A stretch of DNA of 12,137 bases from Rubrobacter sp. (GCA_016781635.1 JADDPY010000306.1:1-12137), one strand, 5' to 3'; positions 1 to 6,005 are shown, numbered from the stretch's first letter. Notes: generated by a model from the letters alone, not told the origin. Made by a program: numbers and translations.

Positions 1-244
1 GGTTGAACTGGCCCTGGGTGCAAAGGTTCGGGAAGTAGCAGCCGAGGTGCGCTCGAGCGAAGCGCCAGAAGTCGCGCTCGCTGCGGAAGCGGGGCCATTG
101 GGCGAGGATCGCCAGGGTGAGGACCTCCGAGTCGGCCAGCAGGGCCGGACGGCCGGGGCGGCGCGGGGTCTGCTGGCCGTGCTCGGCCCGCCACCAGTCG
201 TCCACGAGTACGTACAATGCGACCAGGAAGGAGTCGAGATCCAT
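1..244 (-). CDS. Transposase, N-terminal part, cut by window edge (IS982/IS4-like DDE type)
   Basis: The first 81 codons of a leftward gene are present; the rest lies beyond position 1. The protein begins MDLDSFLVALYVLVDDWW and continues with a basic RRPGRPALL stretch, the block DSEVLTLAILAQWPRFRSE at about residues 38-56, then RDFWRFARAHLGCYFPNL. This arrangement is what I recall from the N-terminal region of IS982-like transposases, which cut and rejoin DNA with a DDE active site. The catalytic domain would be in the missing part, so activity cannot be judged. The ATG is preceded by a purine-rich AAGGTGG about 8 bases upstream. No terminal inverted repeat was found in the bases upstream of the start, so the element boundary is unknown. 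The family assignment is from memory; transposase in general is more certain than IS982. Confidence 0.78.
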   Translation of the reverse strand, partial: MDLDSFLVALYVLVDDWWRAEHGQQTPRRPGRPALLADSEVLTLAILAQWPRFRSERDFWRFARAHLGCYFPNLCTQGQFN

Positions 245-550
245 GTTGCGCCACCACCTTTGGGAGAAGGTCGGATACCAGCATAGGATTTCGGCTCCTT
301 TTTCGTGTAAGGGGCCGTAGCAAGCGCTGCGACCGGGCGTAGGTGGTCCTTGTATGCTTCTCGTGGTTCAGTACTTCGGAAGGGCTGGGAGAGTCACGAT
401 TTTGACATCCTTGGCCACCTTGGCCTGCGTTGCACGGTTCATCCGAGGGACGCCATTTGCACATATCTAGGCAGGTTGCCCAATGAATCGGAGAGGTAGC
501 TCCGCTAGCATAGAATAGCGCTAGTCGTATAGGGGGGCGGAAGAGTTCAT
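245..550. other. Non-coding interval between the transposase and modA
   Basis: I see no convincing gene in these 306 bases. The left part should contain the end of the insertion sequence, but I could not identify its inverted repeat or a target-site duplication. The right part holds two small palindromes and the ribosome binding site of modA, and presumably the modA promoter. Confidence 0.6.
504..523. promoter_or_regulatory. Paired palindromes upstream of modA, possible operator
   Basis: GCTAGC (504-509) and TAGCGCTA (516-523) are perfect palindromes. Between them, at 511-516, lies TAGAAT, which resembles a -10 box, although no good -35 sits at the right distance. The arms CTAGC (505-509) and GCTAG (520-524) also form an inverted repeat. 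The block ends about 27 bases before the modA start, a plausible place for a repressor controlled by molybdate. It does not clearly match the E. coli ModE box. Function is inferred only. Confidence 0.3.
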
Positions 551-1372
551 TTGCGGTGGTTGCAAGCTGTTCGGGTGGCCGTCGTGTTGTTCTGCGTGGT
601 CTTGGGTACGAGCTGCGGCGGGGCGAGCGGTGACGCACAGGAGGAGGAGCCTACAAAGGGTGGGCAGATCACCGTTCTCGCGGCATCTTCTCTGACTGAC
701 GCTTTCGAGGAGTTGGCGGGTACATTCGAGGAGCGAAACCCTGGCGCTGAAGTGAGAGCAAGTTTCGCTGCCAGCTCGGAGCTTCTCGCTCAGATTCAGC
801 AGGGTGCACCTGCAGACGTCTTTGCCTCAGCGTCCGAGAAGAATATGGATGCCGCGGTGGACGAGAAACTCGTGGGCGAAGTATCCGTTTTTGCGAAGAA
901 CCGTCCCGTGGTGATCGTGCCGGCGAACAACTCGGCAAAGATAGGTAAGTTTGAGGACCTGGCCGGGGCCGACGCGCAGATTGTGCTTGCCGAGGAGGGG
1001 GTTCCGATCGCCGACTACGCCATGGAGGTACTGGCGAACGCGGACGCAGAGTACGGCGCCGGTTTCGAGAAGGGCGTGATGGACAAAGTCGTTTCTCGGG
1101 AGACGAACGTGCGGGCTGCTGCAAATCGGGTGGCGCTCGGTGAGGCCGACGCAACCTTTGTGTACGCTAGCGATGTGACCCCGGATATACGTGACAGGGT
1201 CGAAGTTGTGGAGATCCCAAACGAGGTCAACGTTGTCGCGACCTACCCGATAGCTACCGTGCGGGACTCCAAGAATCCTGAGCTGGCTCGAGCGTGGGTA
1301 GACCTCGTCCTCAGCGAAGAGGGCCAGGATGTGCTCGAGGAACAAGGCTTCGAGCGGGCGGGGGAGAGCTGA
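551..1372 (+). CDS. modA: Molybdate ABC transporter substrate-binding lipoprotein ModA
   Basis: This 273-aa protein binds molybdate (or tungstate) outside the membrane and hands it to the ModB permease. A hydrophobic signal segment (about residues 7-19) ends in GTSC, with Cys22 the likely lipid-anchor residue; Gly at -3 makes the lipobox slightly atypical. The mature part shows the family blocks in order: TVLAASSLTDAFEEL (41-55), FAASSELLAQIQQGAPADVFASAS (72-95), EEGVPIADYA (148-157), NVRAAANRVALGEADATFVYASDV (186-209) and ATYPIATV (230-237). Ser46 and Ser75/Ser76 match the positions of the oxyanion-binding serines. The start is TTG at 551, with a GGGGGGCGG ribosome-binding site ending about 10 bases upstream. 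Length is normal for ModA with a lipoprotein leader. modB follows directly. Confidence 0.93.
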   Translation: MRWLQAVRVAVVLFCVVLGTSCGGASGDAQEEEPTKGGQITVLAASSLTDAFEELAGTFEERNPGAEVRASFAASSELLAQIQQGAPADVFASASEKNMDAAVDEKLVGEVSVFAKNRPVVIVPANNSAKIGKFEDLAGADAQIVLAEEGVPIADYAMEVLANADAEYGAGFEKGVMDKVVSRETNVRAAANRVALGEADATFVYASDVTPDIRDRVEVVEIPNEVNVVATYPIATVRDSKNPELARAWVDLVLSEEGQDVLEEQGFERAGES

Positions 1373-1419
1373 GGGGGAAACCCAAAAAGGGGCGTTCCGG
1401 CCGTAAGGTCGGGGATGCG

Positions 1420-2202
1420 GTGGCCTCCGGCTTTGCGGTGGCGGCCCTGGCTCTGCTAGCAGGCTTTATAAGCCTGCCGCTCATAAGCCTGGTGGTCTGG
1501 ACGGTGGACGAGGGTTCATGGCGGGCCATGGCCTCGCCCGTCGCCCTGGACGCGCTATTCCTCAGCGTAAAAACTACGGGTGTGACGATGGGGATCATTC
1601 TCGTCGTCGGTACTCCGGCGGCCTACGTGCTCGCTCGGGCCGAGTTTCCGGGGAAACGACTCGTGAACACGTTGATAGATATACCGGCGGTGCTCCCGCC
1701 TAGCGCTGCGGGTATCGCGCTGCTCCTCGCCTTCGGAAAGCTGGGGCTGCTGGGAGAGCAGTTGAGCTTGCTCGGGATAGAGTTGAGCTTCACGACGGCG
1801 GCCGTGGTAATCGCCGAGCTCTTTGTGGCTTCGCACTTCTACGTCCGGCAGGCCGCGGTGCGCTTCGGCCGGGTGGACCGGGAAATAGAAGACGCGGCGA
1901 GGGTGGATGGCGCGGACCGGGTCACGGTGTTCCGCAGGATCACGCTCCCTCTTGCGGCTCCCGCGCTCGTGGCCGGGGCCGTGACCGCCTGGGCGCGAGC
2001 CCTGGGGGAGTTTGGTGGCACGATCATCTTCGCCGGCAACTTTCAGGGCACGACCCAGACCATGCCGCTGGCGATCTTCGCCGCCCTTGAGAGGGACTTC
2101 GACGCCGCCGTGGCCCTGGCCGTGCTGGTCCTGGGCTTCTCGTTCGTCGTAATCCTTACAGCGAGGTTCCTAACCCGCAGGGCCGAGGAGGCGGAGGTGT
2201 AG
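1420..2202 (+). CDS. modB: Molybdate ABC transporter permease ModB
   Basis: Inner-membrane permease that forms the molybdate channel with ModA and a ModC ATPase. It has multiple hydrophobic segments, and the EAA loop that contacts the ATPase reads EDAARVDGADRVTVFRRITLP (about residues 157-177 of the 260-aa form), with the conserved EAA...G...LP spacing. VGTPAAYVLARAEFPGKR and PAVLPPSAAGIALLLAFG are typical of ModB/CysT permeases. The start is uncertain. GTG 1420 is the latest sensible choice and has a GGTCGGGG sequence upstream. However, the same frame encodes KPKKGRSGRK just before it, the sort of basic stretch expected ahead of the first membrane helix, and stays open back to GTG 1294 inside modA. 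A CTG at 1369 would overlap the modA stop as CTGA. No modC follows; convergent genes come next. Confidence 0.9.
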   Translation: MASGFAVAALALLAGFISLPLISLVVWTVDEGSWRAMASPVALDALFLSVKTTGVTMGIILVVGTPAAYVLARAEFPGKRLVNTLIDIPAVLPPSAAGIALLLAFGKLGLLGEQLSLLGIELSFTTAAVVIAELFVASHFYVRQAAVRFGRVDREIEDAARVDGADRVTVFRRITLPLAAPALVAGAVTAWARALGEFGGTIIFAGNFQGTTQTMPLAIFAALERDFDAAVALAVLVLGFSFVVILTARFLTRRAEEAEV

Positions 2203-2209
2203 GAGCAAG

Positions 2210-2245
2210 GGGGTCAGGGCGGGTGAGGTATGCTGCCCTGTCCCC
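2210..2245. terminator. Hairpin between modB and the convergent Mop gene
   Basis: GGGGTCAGGGC (2210-2220) pairs with GCCCTGTCCCC (2235-2245) with a single mismatch and a 14-base loop. A smaller hairpin, GGAGC/GCTCC (2248-2252 and 2259-2263), follows. The position between two converging genes suggests a bidirectional terminator, although there is no T-tract on either side. Confidence 0.55.
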
Positions 2246-2269
2246 CTGGAGCGGGGATGCTCCGCGACG

Positions 2270-2491
2270 CTAGGCTACATCTCCATCATTTGTCAGGAGC
2301 ATCACGTCCGTCGCTTTGACGAGGGCGGTGACCTCCTTGCCCGGTTCGAGACCGAGCTCGTCGGCGCTCTCGCGGGTGATGAGGGCTACCAAGTTGTTGT
2401 CCCCGACCTGTACGGTGACCCTCGCCGCGGCTTCTCCTTTGACGACCTCGGTGATCCTACCGGGTAGCCGGTTGCGGGTGCTCAACTGCAT
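2270..2491 (-). CDS. Single-domain Mop (molbindin/TOBE) protein
   Basis: A 73-aa protein made of one Mop domain. The family signature is clear: MQLSTRNRLPGRI at the N-terminus (S-x-R-N-x-L-x-G), GEAAARVTVQV in the middle, ITRESADELGLEPG, and VTALVKATDVMLL near the end. Mop domains oligomerise and bind molybdate or tungstate at subunit interfaces, either for storage (molbindin) or for sensing (as the C-terminal half of ModE and ModC). The ATG at 2491 has a good AAGGAG ribosome-binding site about 8 bases upstream. The gene starts inside the 3' end of the upstream HTH gene (35-base overlap), so the two are very probably co-transcribed and translationally coupled. It converges on modAB, which supports a role in molybdate homeostasis. 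Confidence 0.92.
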   Translation of the reverse strand: MQLSTRNRLPGRITEVVKGEAAARVTVQVGDNNLVALITRESADELGLEPGKEVTALVKATDVMLLTNDGDVA

Positions 2492-2804
2492 CTGCGTTTC
2501 TCCTTTTTTCGCCTTCGGCGGCTAACAATCCGAGTTGGAGCATCAGGCCTACCCTTGGGTTTTTCAAGTCCGCACCGGTCAGTTTCTCGATGCGCGCGAG
2601 GCGGTAGAGCATGCTGTTGCGGTGCAGAAAGAGCTTGTCCGCGGCCTCGCTGGCGTTGGTGCCGCAGGCGAAGTAAACCCGCAGGGTTCGCACGAGGTCG
2701 CTTCCTCGTTCCCGGTCGTAGCGGACGAGCGGCTCGACGAGATCTCGGAAGGGCGCGAGGTCCGACGAGGAGGAGAGACGCGAGAGCAGGAGATCTGGTT
2801 CCAT
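2457..2804 (-). CDS. Small PucR/CdaR-type helix-turn-helix protein
   Basis: This 115-aa protein consists almost only of the DNA-binding domain that normally closes the much longer PucR/CdaR regulators. The signature runs from about residue 38 to 92: LVRTLRVYFACGTNASEAADKL, then HRNSMLYRLARIEKLTGADLKNP, then LMLQLGLL. The usual N-terminal sensory part is absent. ATG 2804 is the first start after an in-frame stop (2838-2840), so the gene looks complete rather than a truncated fragment. No ribosome-binding site lies at normal distance; a GGAGG sits about 25 bases upstream. The 3' end overlaps the Mop gene by 35 bases in another frame. Known PucR proteins control purine catabolism, a pathway using the molybdoenzyme xanthine dehydrogenase. 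I infer a molybdate-linked regulator, possibly one that uses the Mop protein as its sensor. Confidence 0.85.
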   Translation of the reverse strand: MEPDLLLSRLSSSSDLAPFRDLVEPLVRYDRERGSDLVRTLRVYFACGTNASEAADKLFLHRNSMLYRLARIEKLTGADLKNPRVGLMLQLGLLAAEGEKRRNADAVEHPQPATR

Positions 2805-2884
2805 GGCCCACGTTCTAACAAACGATCGTCCTCCGTGCTAAAAAGCGGTCGCAGGCGAGTCCGATGTTATCGAAAGGGTAGAGA

Positions 2885-3232
2885 ATGGGTGTTTCGAGGG
2901 CCGAGATGTTCCGCAAACTGCTCGACAGGGACCCCGAGAACCCCATGGTCCTCTACTCTTTAGGTAACGAGCTGTTCAAGGAGGGGCAGCACTCCGAGGC
3001 CAGTAAGTATCTGGGGCGAGCCGTGCGCAACAAGCCTGACTACTCCGTCGCTTACCGCACGCTCGGCCGTGCGCTCTTCGAGCTCGGGGAGGACGAGGAG
3101 GCCGCGAGGGTGTTCGCGGAGGGACGCGAGGTTGCGCTGGGAAACGGGGACCTCCAGACGGCCAAGGAGATCGACGTGTTCGGGCGGCGGTTGGAGAAGC
3201 GGCGTGGGGGAGGGGCGGGTCCGGGGGCGTAG
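2885..3232 (+). CDS. Small tetratricopeptide-repeat (TPR) protein
   Basis: A 115-aa soluble protein with about two TPR helical hairpins. The first (about residues 19-50) includes PMVLYSLGNELFKEGQHSEASKYL; the second (about 53-86) includes YSVAYRTLGRALFELGEDEEAARVF. The conserved small and aromatic positions (L-G-N, A-x-x-Y/F, alanine at the turn) fit the repeat. TPRs mediate protein-protein contacts; no catalytic residues are visible. The C-terminus is a basic, glycine-rich tail (RRLEKRRGGGAGPGA). The ATG at 2885 follows an AAGGGTAGAG ribosome-binding site. It is divergent from the HTH/Mop pair, with 80 bases between the starts. The next gene follows 33 bases downstream on the same strand. 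The partner cannot be read from the sequence. Confidence 0.85.
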   Translation: MGVSRAEMFRKLLDRDPENPMVLYSLGNELFKEGQHSEASKYLGRAVRNKPDYSVAYRTLGRALFELGEDEEAARVFAEGREVALGNGDLQTAKEIDVFGRRLEKRRGGGAGPGA

Positions 3233-3244
3233 GGGCAGCCTACG
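3228..3244. repeat. Perfect small hairpin spanning the TPR stop codon
   Basis: CGTAGG (3228-3233) and CCTACG (3239-3244) form a 6-bp perfect stem with a 5-base loop. It overlaps the TPR stop codon (3230-3232) and lies just before the next start. It could be a weak terminator or attenuator, or chance; there is no T-tract. Confidence 0.3.
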
Positions 3245-3265
3245 TCTGCTAGGATCGACAGCGAT

Positions 3266-3739
3266 TTGGAACGAGCGGCAGGACCTACGGTTGGGATCTT
3301 CGTGGACTACGAAAGCCCCTTGGCACGCGCGGTCGCCGGGTCCATATGGACCGGGTTGTCCCTCGCGGCGCTCGGTGCCGGGTATACGAAGACCACCGCT
3401 CGCTGGGAGAGCTTGAGGGAGGACAGGGTACGCGAGAATCCCGAAGGCCCCCTGTTCCACGTCTTCGTCGTCGGGCAGGACAGACCTGACGCCGTGGATC
3501 AGATCTCCCCCGTGGGGGACAGCGCCGCTCCGCACCTCTACGGCGTGGTAGTAGCCGTGCCCGACCGGCCGAGCCCCCTGGCGGGCTCCCTGCTTTACCA
3601 GGGGGTCGGACGACTCACGGAGGGGAACGTAAGGGCCGGGTCGGTCGAGCCGGCCCTCCTCCACCTCTCTCCCAGGGAGTGCGAATCTTACGCGAGGAGG
3701 CTGCTCCAACGTCTCCAGGGGACGTGGCAGGTAACCTAG
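3266..3739 (+). CDS. Hypothetical protein, 157 aa
   Basis: I do not recognise this family. The protein begins MERAAGPTVGIFVDYESPLARAVAGSIWTGLSL, has the beta-rich segments LFHVFVVGQDRP and PHLYGVVVAVPDRP, and ends with LHLSPRECESYARRLLQRLQ, probably an amphipathic helix. There is no signal peptide or clear membrane span. The mixture of hydrophobic strands and charged turns reads like a real alpha/beta protein, more so than the proline- and arginine-rich antisense frame over the same bases. The proposed TTG start at 3266 has only a weak AGGATC ahead of it, so the true start may differ. It lies 33 bases after the TPR gene in the same direction and may share its transcript. Its stop shares the palindrome CTAG with the stop of the convergent MBL gene. 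Confidence 0.6.
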   Translation: MERAAGPTVGIFVDYESPLARAVAGSIWTGLSLAALGAGYTKTTARWESLREDRVRENPEGPLFHVFVVGQDRPDAVDQISPVGDSAAPHLYGVVVAVPDRPSPLAGSLLYQGVGRLTEGNVRAGSVEPALLHLSPRECESYARRLLQRLQGTWQVT

Positions 3740-4483
3740 AACACCATTCGCTCTCCGTCCGCGGGGATCGAGACTCTCCCGTAAGCTTCTGATTCCACAA
3801 GGTTCGAACGGAGCTCGTCTCGGCCGAGCAGGCAGTGGTTTATCGCCTCCATGTGAGTGGCGACGATAGCAGCCCCGCCGGCGTGCCGGACGACCTCGGC
3901 CACGTCTCCCGCGGTCATCGTGATGGGGTCTCCCTCGTTGAACCGGGCCGCGCCGGCGTTCACGACGACCACGTCGGGCCGGTGCTCCCTCAGCGCGTCC
4001 TCGATCTCAGGACACCAGATCGTGTCCCCCGCGATGTACAGCGTCGGCTCCCCGGGGACGCGGAGGACGAACCCCGAGACAGGGGCCATGCGCGTCCCGA
4101 TCTCGCCCGTCCCGTGCCGACCCCCGGTCCGATGAAGCTCGATGCCTTCCCAGTGGAGGGAGTCATCCACCGGGCGAACGTCCGAGAATCCTTCGGAGGA
4201 GAACCTCTGCTCGTCATCGGGCTGGCAGAGAAGTGGGAGGACTTTTGCGTATCTCTCCGGCCGCGGCCTCGTCGAAGTGGTCGGCGTGGGTGTGGGTGAC
4301 CAGCACGCCGTCCACAGGGGAGAGGTCGAGGTCCGGTAGGGGGACGAGGGGATTTCGGCGTTCGTTGGGAGTGTTCTGAATAGGCGGCATCGCCCCGGGT
4401 GGGCTCAGCATCGGGTCGATCAGCAGGGTCTTGTCACTCAAGCTCACGACCAGCGTGGCATGCCGGACCAGTCGTATCTCCAA
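3736..4483 (-). pseudogene. Frameshifted metallo-beta-lactamase-fold hydrolase
   Basis: Two frames together encode one MBL-fold protein. The 5' part (from TTG 4483, with an AGAGGAG ribosome-binding site 7-8 bases upstream) gives MEIRLVRHATLVVSLSDKTLLIDP and the metal-binding motif THTHADH (His64, His66, Asp68, His69). It then runs into a TGA. Moving one base on at the four-T run 4243-4246 (AAAA on the coding strand) restores VLPLLCQPDDEQRFSSEGFSD, then LYIAGDTIW, VVVNAGAARF and IVATHMEAINH, to the stop at 3736. The span of 748 bases is 249 codons plus one base, as expected for a single-base insertion. The repaired protein would be 248 aa, similar to UlaG-like metal-dependent hydrolases; its substrate is unknown. 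A sequencing error is possible; otherwise the gene is inactive, since the first fragment lacks the later metal ligands. Confidence 0.85.
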
Positions 4484-4561
4484 TTCGGGCTCCTCTCGCT
4501 ACGGCTACGTCTCGCCGGTTGATACCATACCCGGCTATGCGCGACGTAGAGAGGTCGGAAA

Positions 4562-5257
4562 GTGGGAGGTAGCCTCGTCGAAGCCTTGCTGGTGACCGGG
4601 CTCTTCGCGGGGCTCGCGTACGCCTTGGGGATGGTGAGCAGGGACGGTGCCCTAGGCGGCCTCGTGGTGGGGACCGCGATCTACGCTTCCCTCGGTCCCG
4701 AGGGTTTTACCGTCCTCGCTCTCTTCGTCGTCGGAGGTTCCACCCTCACCCGCATCGGCTACGGCAGGAAGAAGGAGAGCGGCGCCGCCGAGGCGCGGGG
4801 TGGCCGTCGGGGCGCCAGGAACGCCGTCGCCAACTGCAGCGTCGCCGTCGCCTGCGCCCTCCTCGCCGCCCTGACCGGCTCCGGGGCCTTCGCAGCTGCC
4901 TTCATCGCCTCCCTCGGCGCGGCCTTTGCTGACACGTCCGAGTCCGAAGTTGGGGGGCTCGCCCGTCGTACCCCGCGCCTCATCACTACTCTCCAGAAAG
5001 TTCCACCCGGGACAGACGGTGCCGTCTCGGTACCGGGTACGCTCGCGGGGGGCGCCGCCGCCGGGCTCACCGCCTTCCTCGGTCTCGCGCTCGGTCTCGT
5101 GGACGGGCCGGAGGCCGCGCTCCTGGTGGCCTGTGCTTCTTTCCTGGGGACCGTCGCCGACAGCCTCGTGGGCGCGCTCGTGCCGCGCGTCGGTAACGAG
5201 ATCACGAACGTCATGTGTACGCTTGTCGCGGCCCTCCTCGTTTTAGCGATCCTTTAG
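4562..5257 (+). CDS. DUF92/TMEM19-family integral membrane protein
   Basis: A 231-aa polytopic membrane protein, normal length for the family. Hydrophobic segments lie at roughly residues 6-25, 30-47, 48-63, 90-107, 108-124, 160-180, 186-206 and 215-231. Family signatures are visible: ADTSESEVGGL (123-133; usual form ADTWASEIG), PPGTDGAVSVPGTLAGG (148-164; usual G-T-x-G-x-V-S-x-x-G-T), FLGTVADSLVGA (194-205) and GNEITNVMCT (211-220). The family includes plant VTE6 (phytyl-phosphate kinase) and animal TMEM19; most bacterial members have no proven role, though prenyl-phosphate chemistry is often suggested. The GTG start at 4562 follows a GAGAGGTCGG ribosome-binding region. It is divergent from the broken MBL gene. 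The Trp of the usual ADTWASE block is Ser here, which may indicate a subfamily. Confidence 0.88.
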   Translation: MGGSLVEALLVTGLFAGLAYALGMVSRDGALGGLVVGTAIYASLGPEGFTVLALFVVGGSTLTRIGYGRKKESGAAEARGGRRGARNAVANCSVAVACALLAALTGSGAFAAAFIASLGAAFADTSESEVGGLARRTPRLITTLQKVPPGTDGAVSVPGTLAGGAAAGLTAFLGLALGLVDGPEAALLVACASFLGTVADSLVGALVPRVGNEITNVMCTLVAALLVLAIL

Positions 5258-5274
5258 CACGCGGTTGAGAAGCT

Positions 5275-5298
5275 CCTCTTACGACACACATTAAGAGG
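5275..5298. promoter_or_regulatory. Palindrome upstream of the VapB remnant, possible autoregulatory operator
   Basis: CCTCTTA (5275-5281) and TAAGAGG (5292-5298) are perfect inverted arms separated by 10 bases. The right arm runs into the AGAGGTG ribosome-binding site (5295-5301) of the antitoxin. VapB/VapBC complexes commonly repress their own operon at such repeats, so this may be a surviving operator. The assignment is by position only. Confidence 0.4.
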
Positions 5299-5307
5299 TG
5301 TATAAGG

Positions 5308-5523
5308 ATGCGCACGAATATCGTGATGGACGACGAGTTGGTGGAGGAAGCGTTCCGGTACGCGGACGTCAGAACGAAGCGAGAATTAGTGGATCTCCTT
5401 GCGTGAGTTTGTCGAGAACCGCAAGCGGCGCGACGTAAGGGAGTTCGCGGCAGGGTCAGGCTCCACCCGGACTACGATCGCAAGGCATTGCGCGAGGATA
5501 TCGTTCGGGAAGCAGACGGTTAG
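5308..5523 (+). pseudogene. vapB: VapB-type antitoxin with two compensating frameshifts
   Basis: The ATG at 5308 with an upstream AGAGGTG opens MRTNIVMDDELVEEAFRYAD, then VRTKRELVDLL, the classic start of type II VapB antitoxins (beta strand plus ribbon-helix-helix DNA-binding part). The frame then stops at TGA 5404. One base on, the expected LREFVENRKRRDVREF continues from 5399; near 5446-5449 the sequence returns to the first frame and reads GRVRLHPDYDRKALREDIVREADG, ending at TAG 5521. A 1-base gain (or 2-base loss) near 5397 followed by a 1-base loss near 5446 explains this. The net length (216 bases, 72 codons including stop) matches an intact gene of about 71 aa. As it stands only a 32-aa stub with the DNA-binding part could be made, without the toxin-wrapping tail. 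Confidence 0.85.
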
Positions 5524-5525
5524 GT

Positions 5526-5915
5526 CTGTACCTGGTCGATACCTCGGTCTAGATCGGCTATCTGAACGAGGAGAACGAGGCGGTCGCGCGTTTCGTGGCC
5601 GTGCTCGACCTCCCGTTCGGTATAACCGGCGTAGTTTACGGAGATGTCCTGCAAGAAGCCAGAACGCCTACCGATTTCGAGCGGCTCAAAGAATACGTGA
5701 GCACGCAGCGCTTCTATCATCTGCGGGACCCTATGGTTGGCTACGAGGAGGCCGCCCGGATCTACCACCGTTGCAGGCGCGGTGGGGCGACCGGGCGTAG
5801 CATGATCGACTATCCCGTAGCTCGCGTCGCCATCGAGCACGCCGTTGTCCTGCTCAAAGACCACAGCGACTTCGTAAACGTGGGCCGTATCGTCTCCGAG
5901 CTCAAGCTTGTTTGA
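5526..5915 (+). pseudogene. vapC: VapC-type PIN-domain toxin with internal stop codon
   Basis: The frame reads LYLVDTSV, then TAG at 5550-5552, then IGYLNEENEAVARFVAVLDL, GITGVVYGDVLQEART, FERLKEYVSTQRFYHL, GYEEAARIYHRCRRGGATGRSMIDYPVA, IEHAVVLLKDHSDF and a TGA at 5913-5915. PIN toxins begin VDTSVWI, so the TAG very probably replaces the tryptophan TGG. No ATG, GTG or TTG start remains ahead of VDTSV either. Acidic residues expected of the nuclease (Asp of DTS, the acidic residue in YGDVL, Asp of SMID, Asp of HSDF) are otherwise in place. The family cleaves RNA, often tRNA or rRNA. An internal GTG (5595) could give a 106-aa fragment, but it would lack the first catalytic Asp. The gene follows the broken antitoxin by two bases, as in intact VapBC operons. 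Confidence 0.87.
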
Positions 5916-5945
5916 GGAGTTTCGGGATCGTACGGAGGGTGCGGG

Positions 5946-5974
5946 CTGACGGCTCGTTGTCCACGGCTTAGAAT
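5946..5974 (+). promoter_or_regulatory. Likely sigma70-type promoter of leuS
   Basis: CTGACG (5946-5951) and TAGAAT (5969-5974) match the -35 and -10 consensus at 4/6 and 5/6 positions with the ideal 17-base spacing. They lie about 30 bases upstream of the leuS start and downstream of the dead toxin gene. The leader would be only about 25 bases, too short for a T-box. Confidence 0.5.
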
Positions 5975-6005
5975 TACGGGGAGCGCACATTTAGAAGGAG
6001 AGCGA

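Noticed and set aside
2960..3709. A 249-codon minus-strand frame over the TPR and 157-aa genes
   Set aside because: Proline/arginine-rich with no recognisable domain; the TPR gene on the plus strand is clearly real.
4235..4260. Programmed frameshift in the MBL gene
   Set aside because: The run is only AAAA followed by GTC and I see no stop-codon stall or clear downstream structure at the shift point; mutation or sequencing error is simpler.
5916..6005. T-box leader ahead of leuS
   Set aside because: Only 90 bases are available, the likely promoter is inside them, and no T-box core sequence or specifier stem is visible.
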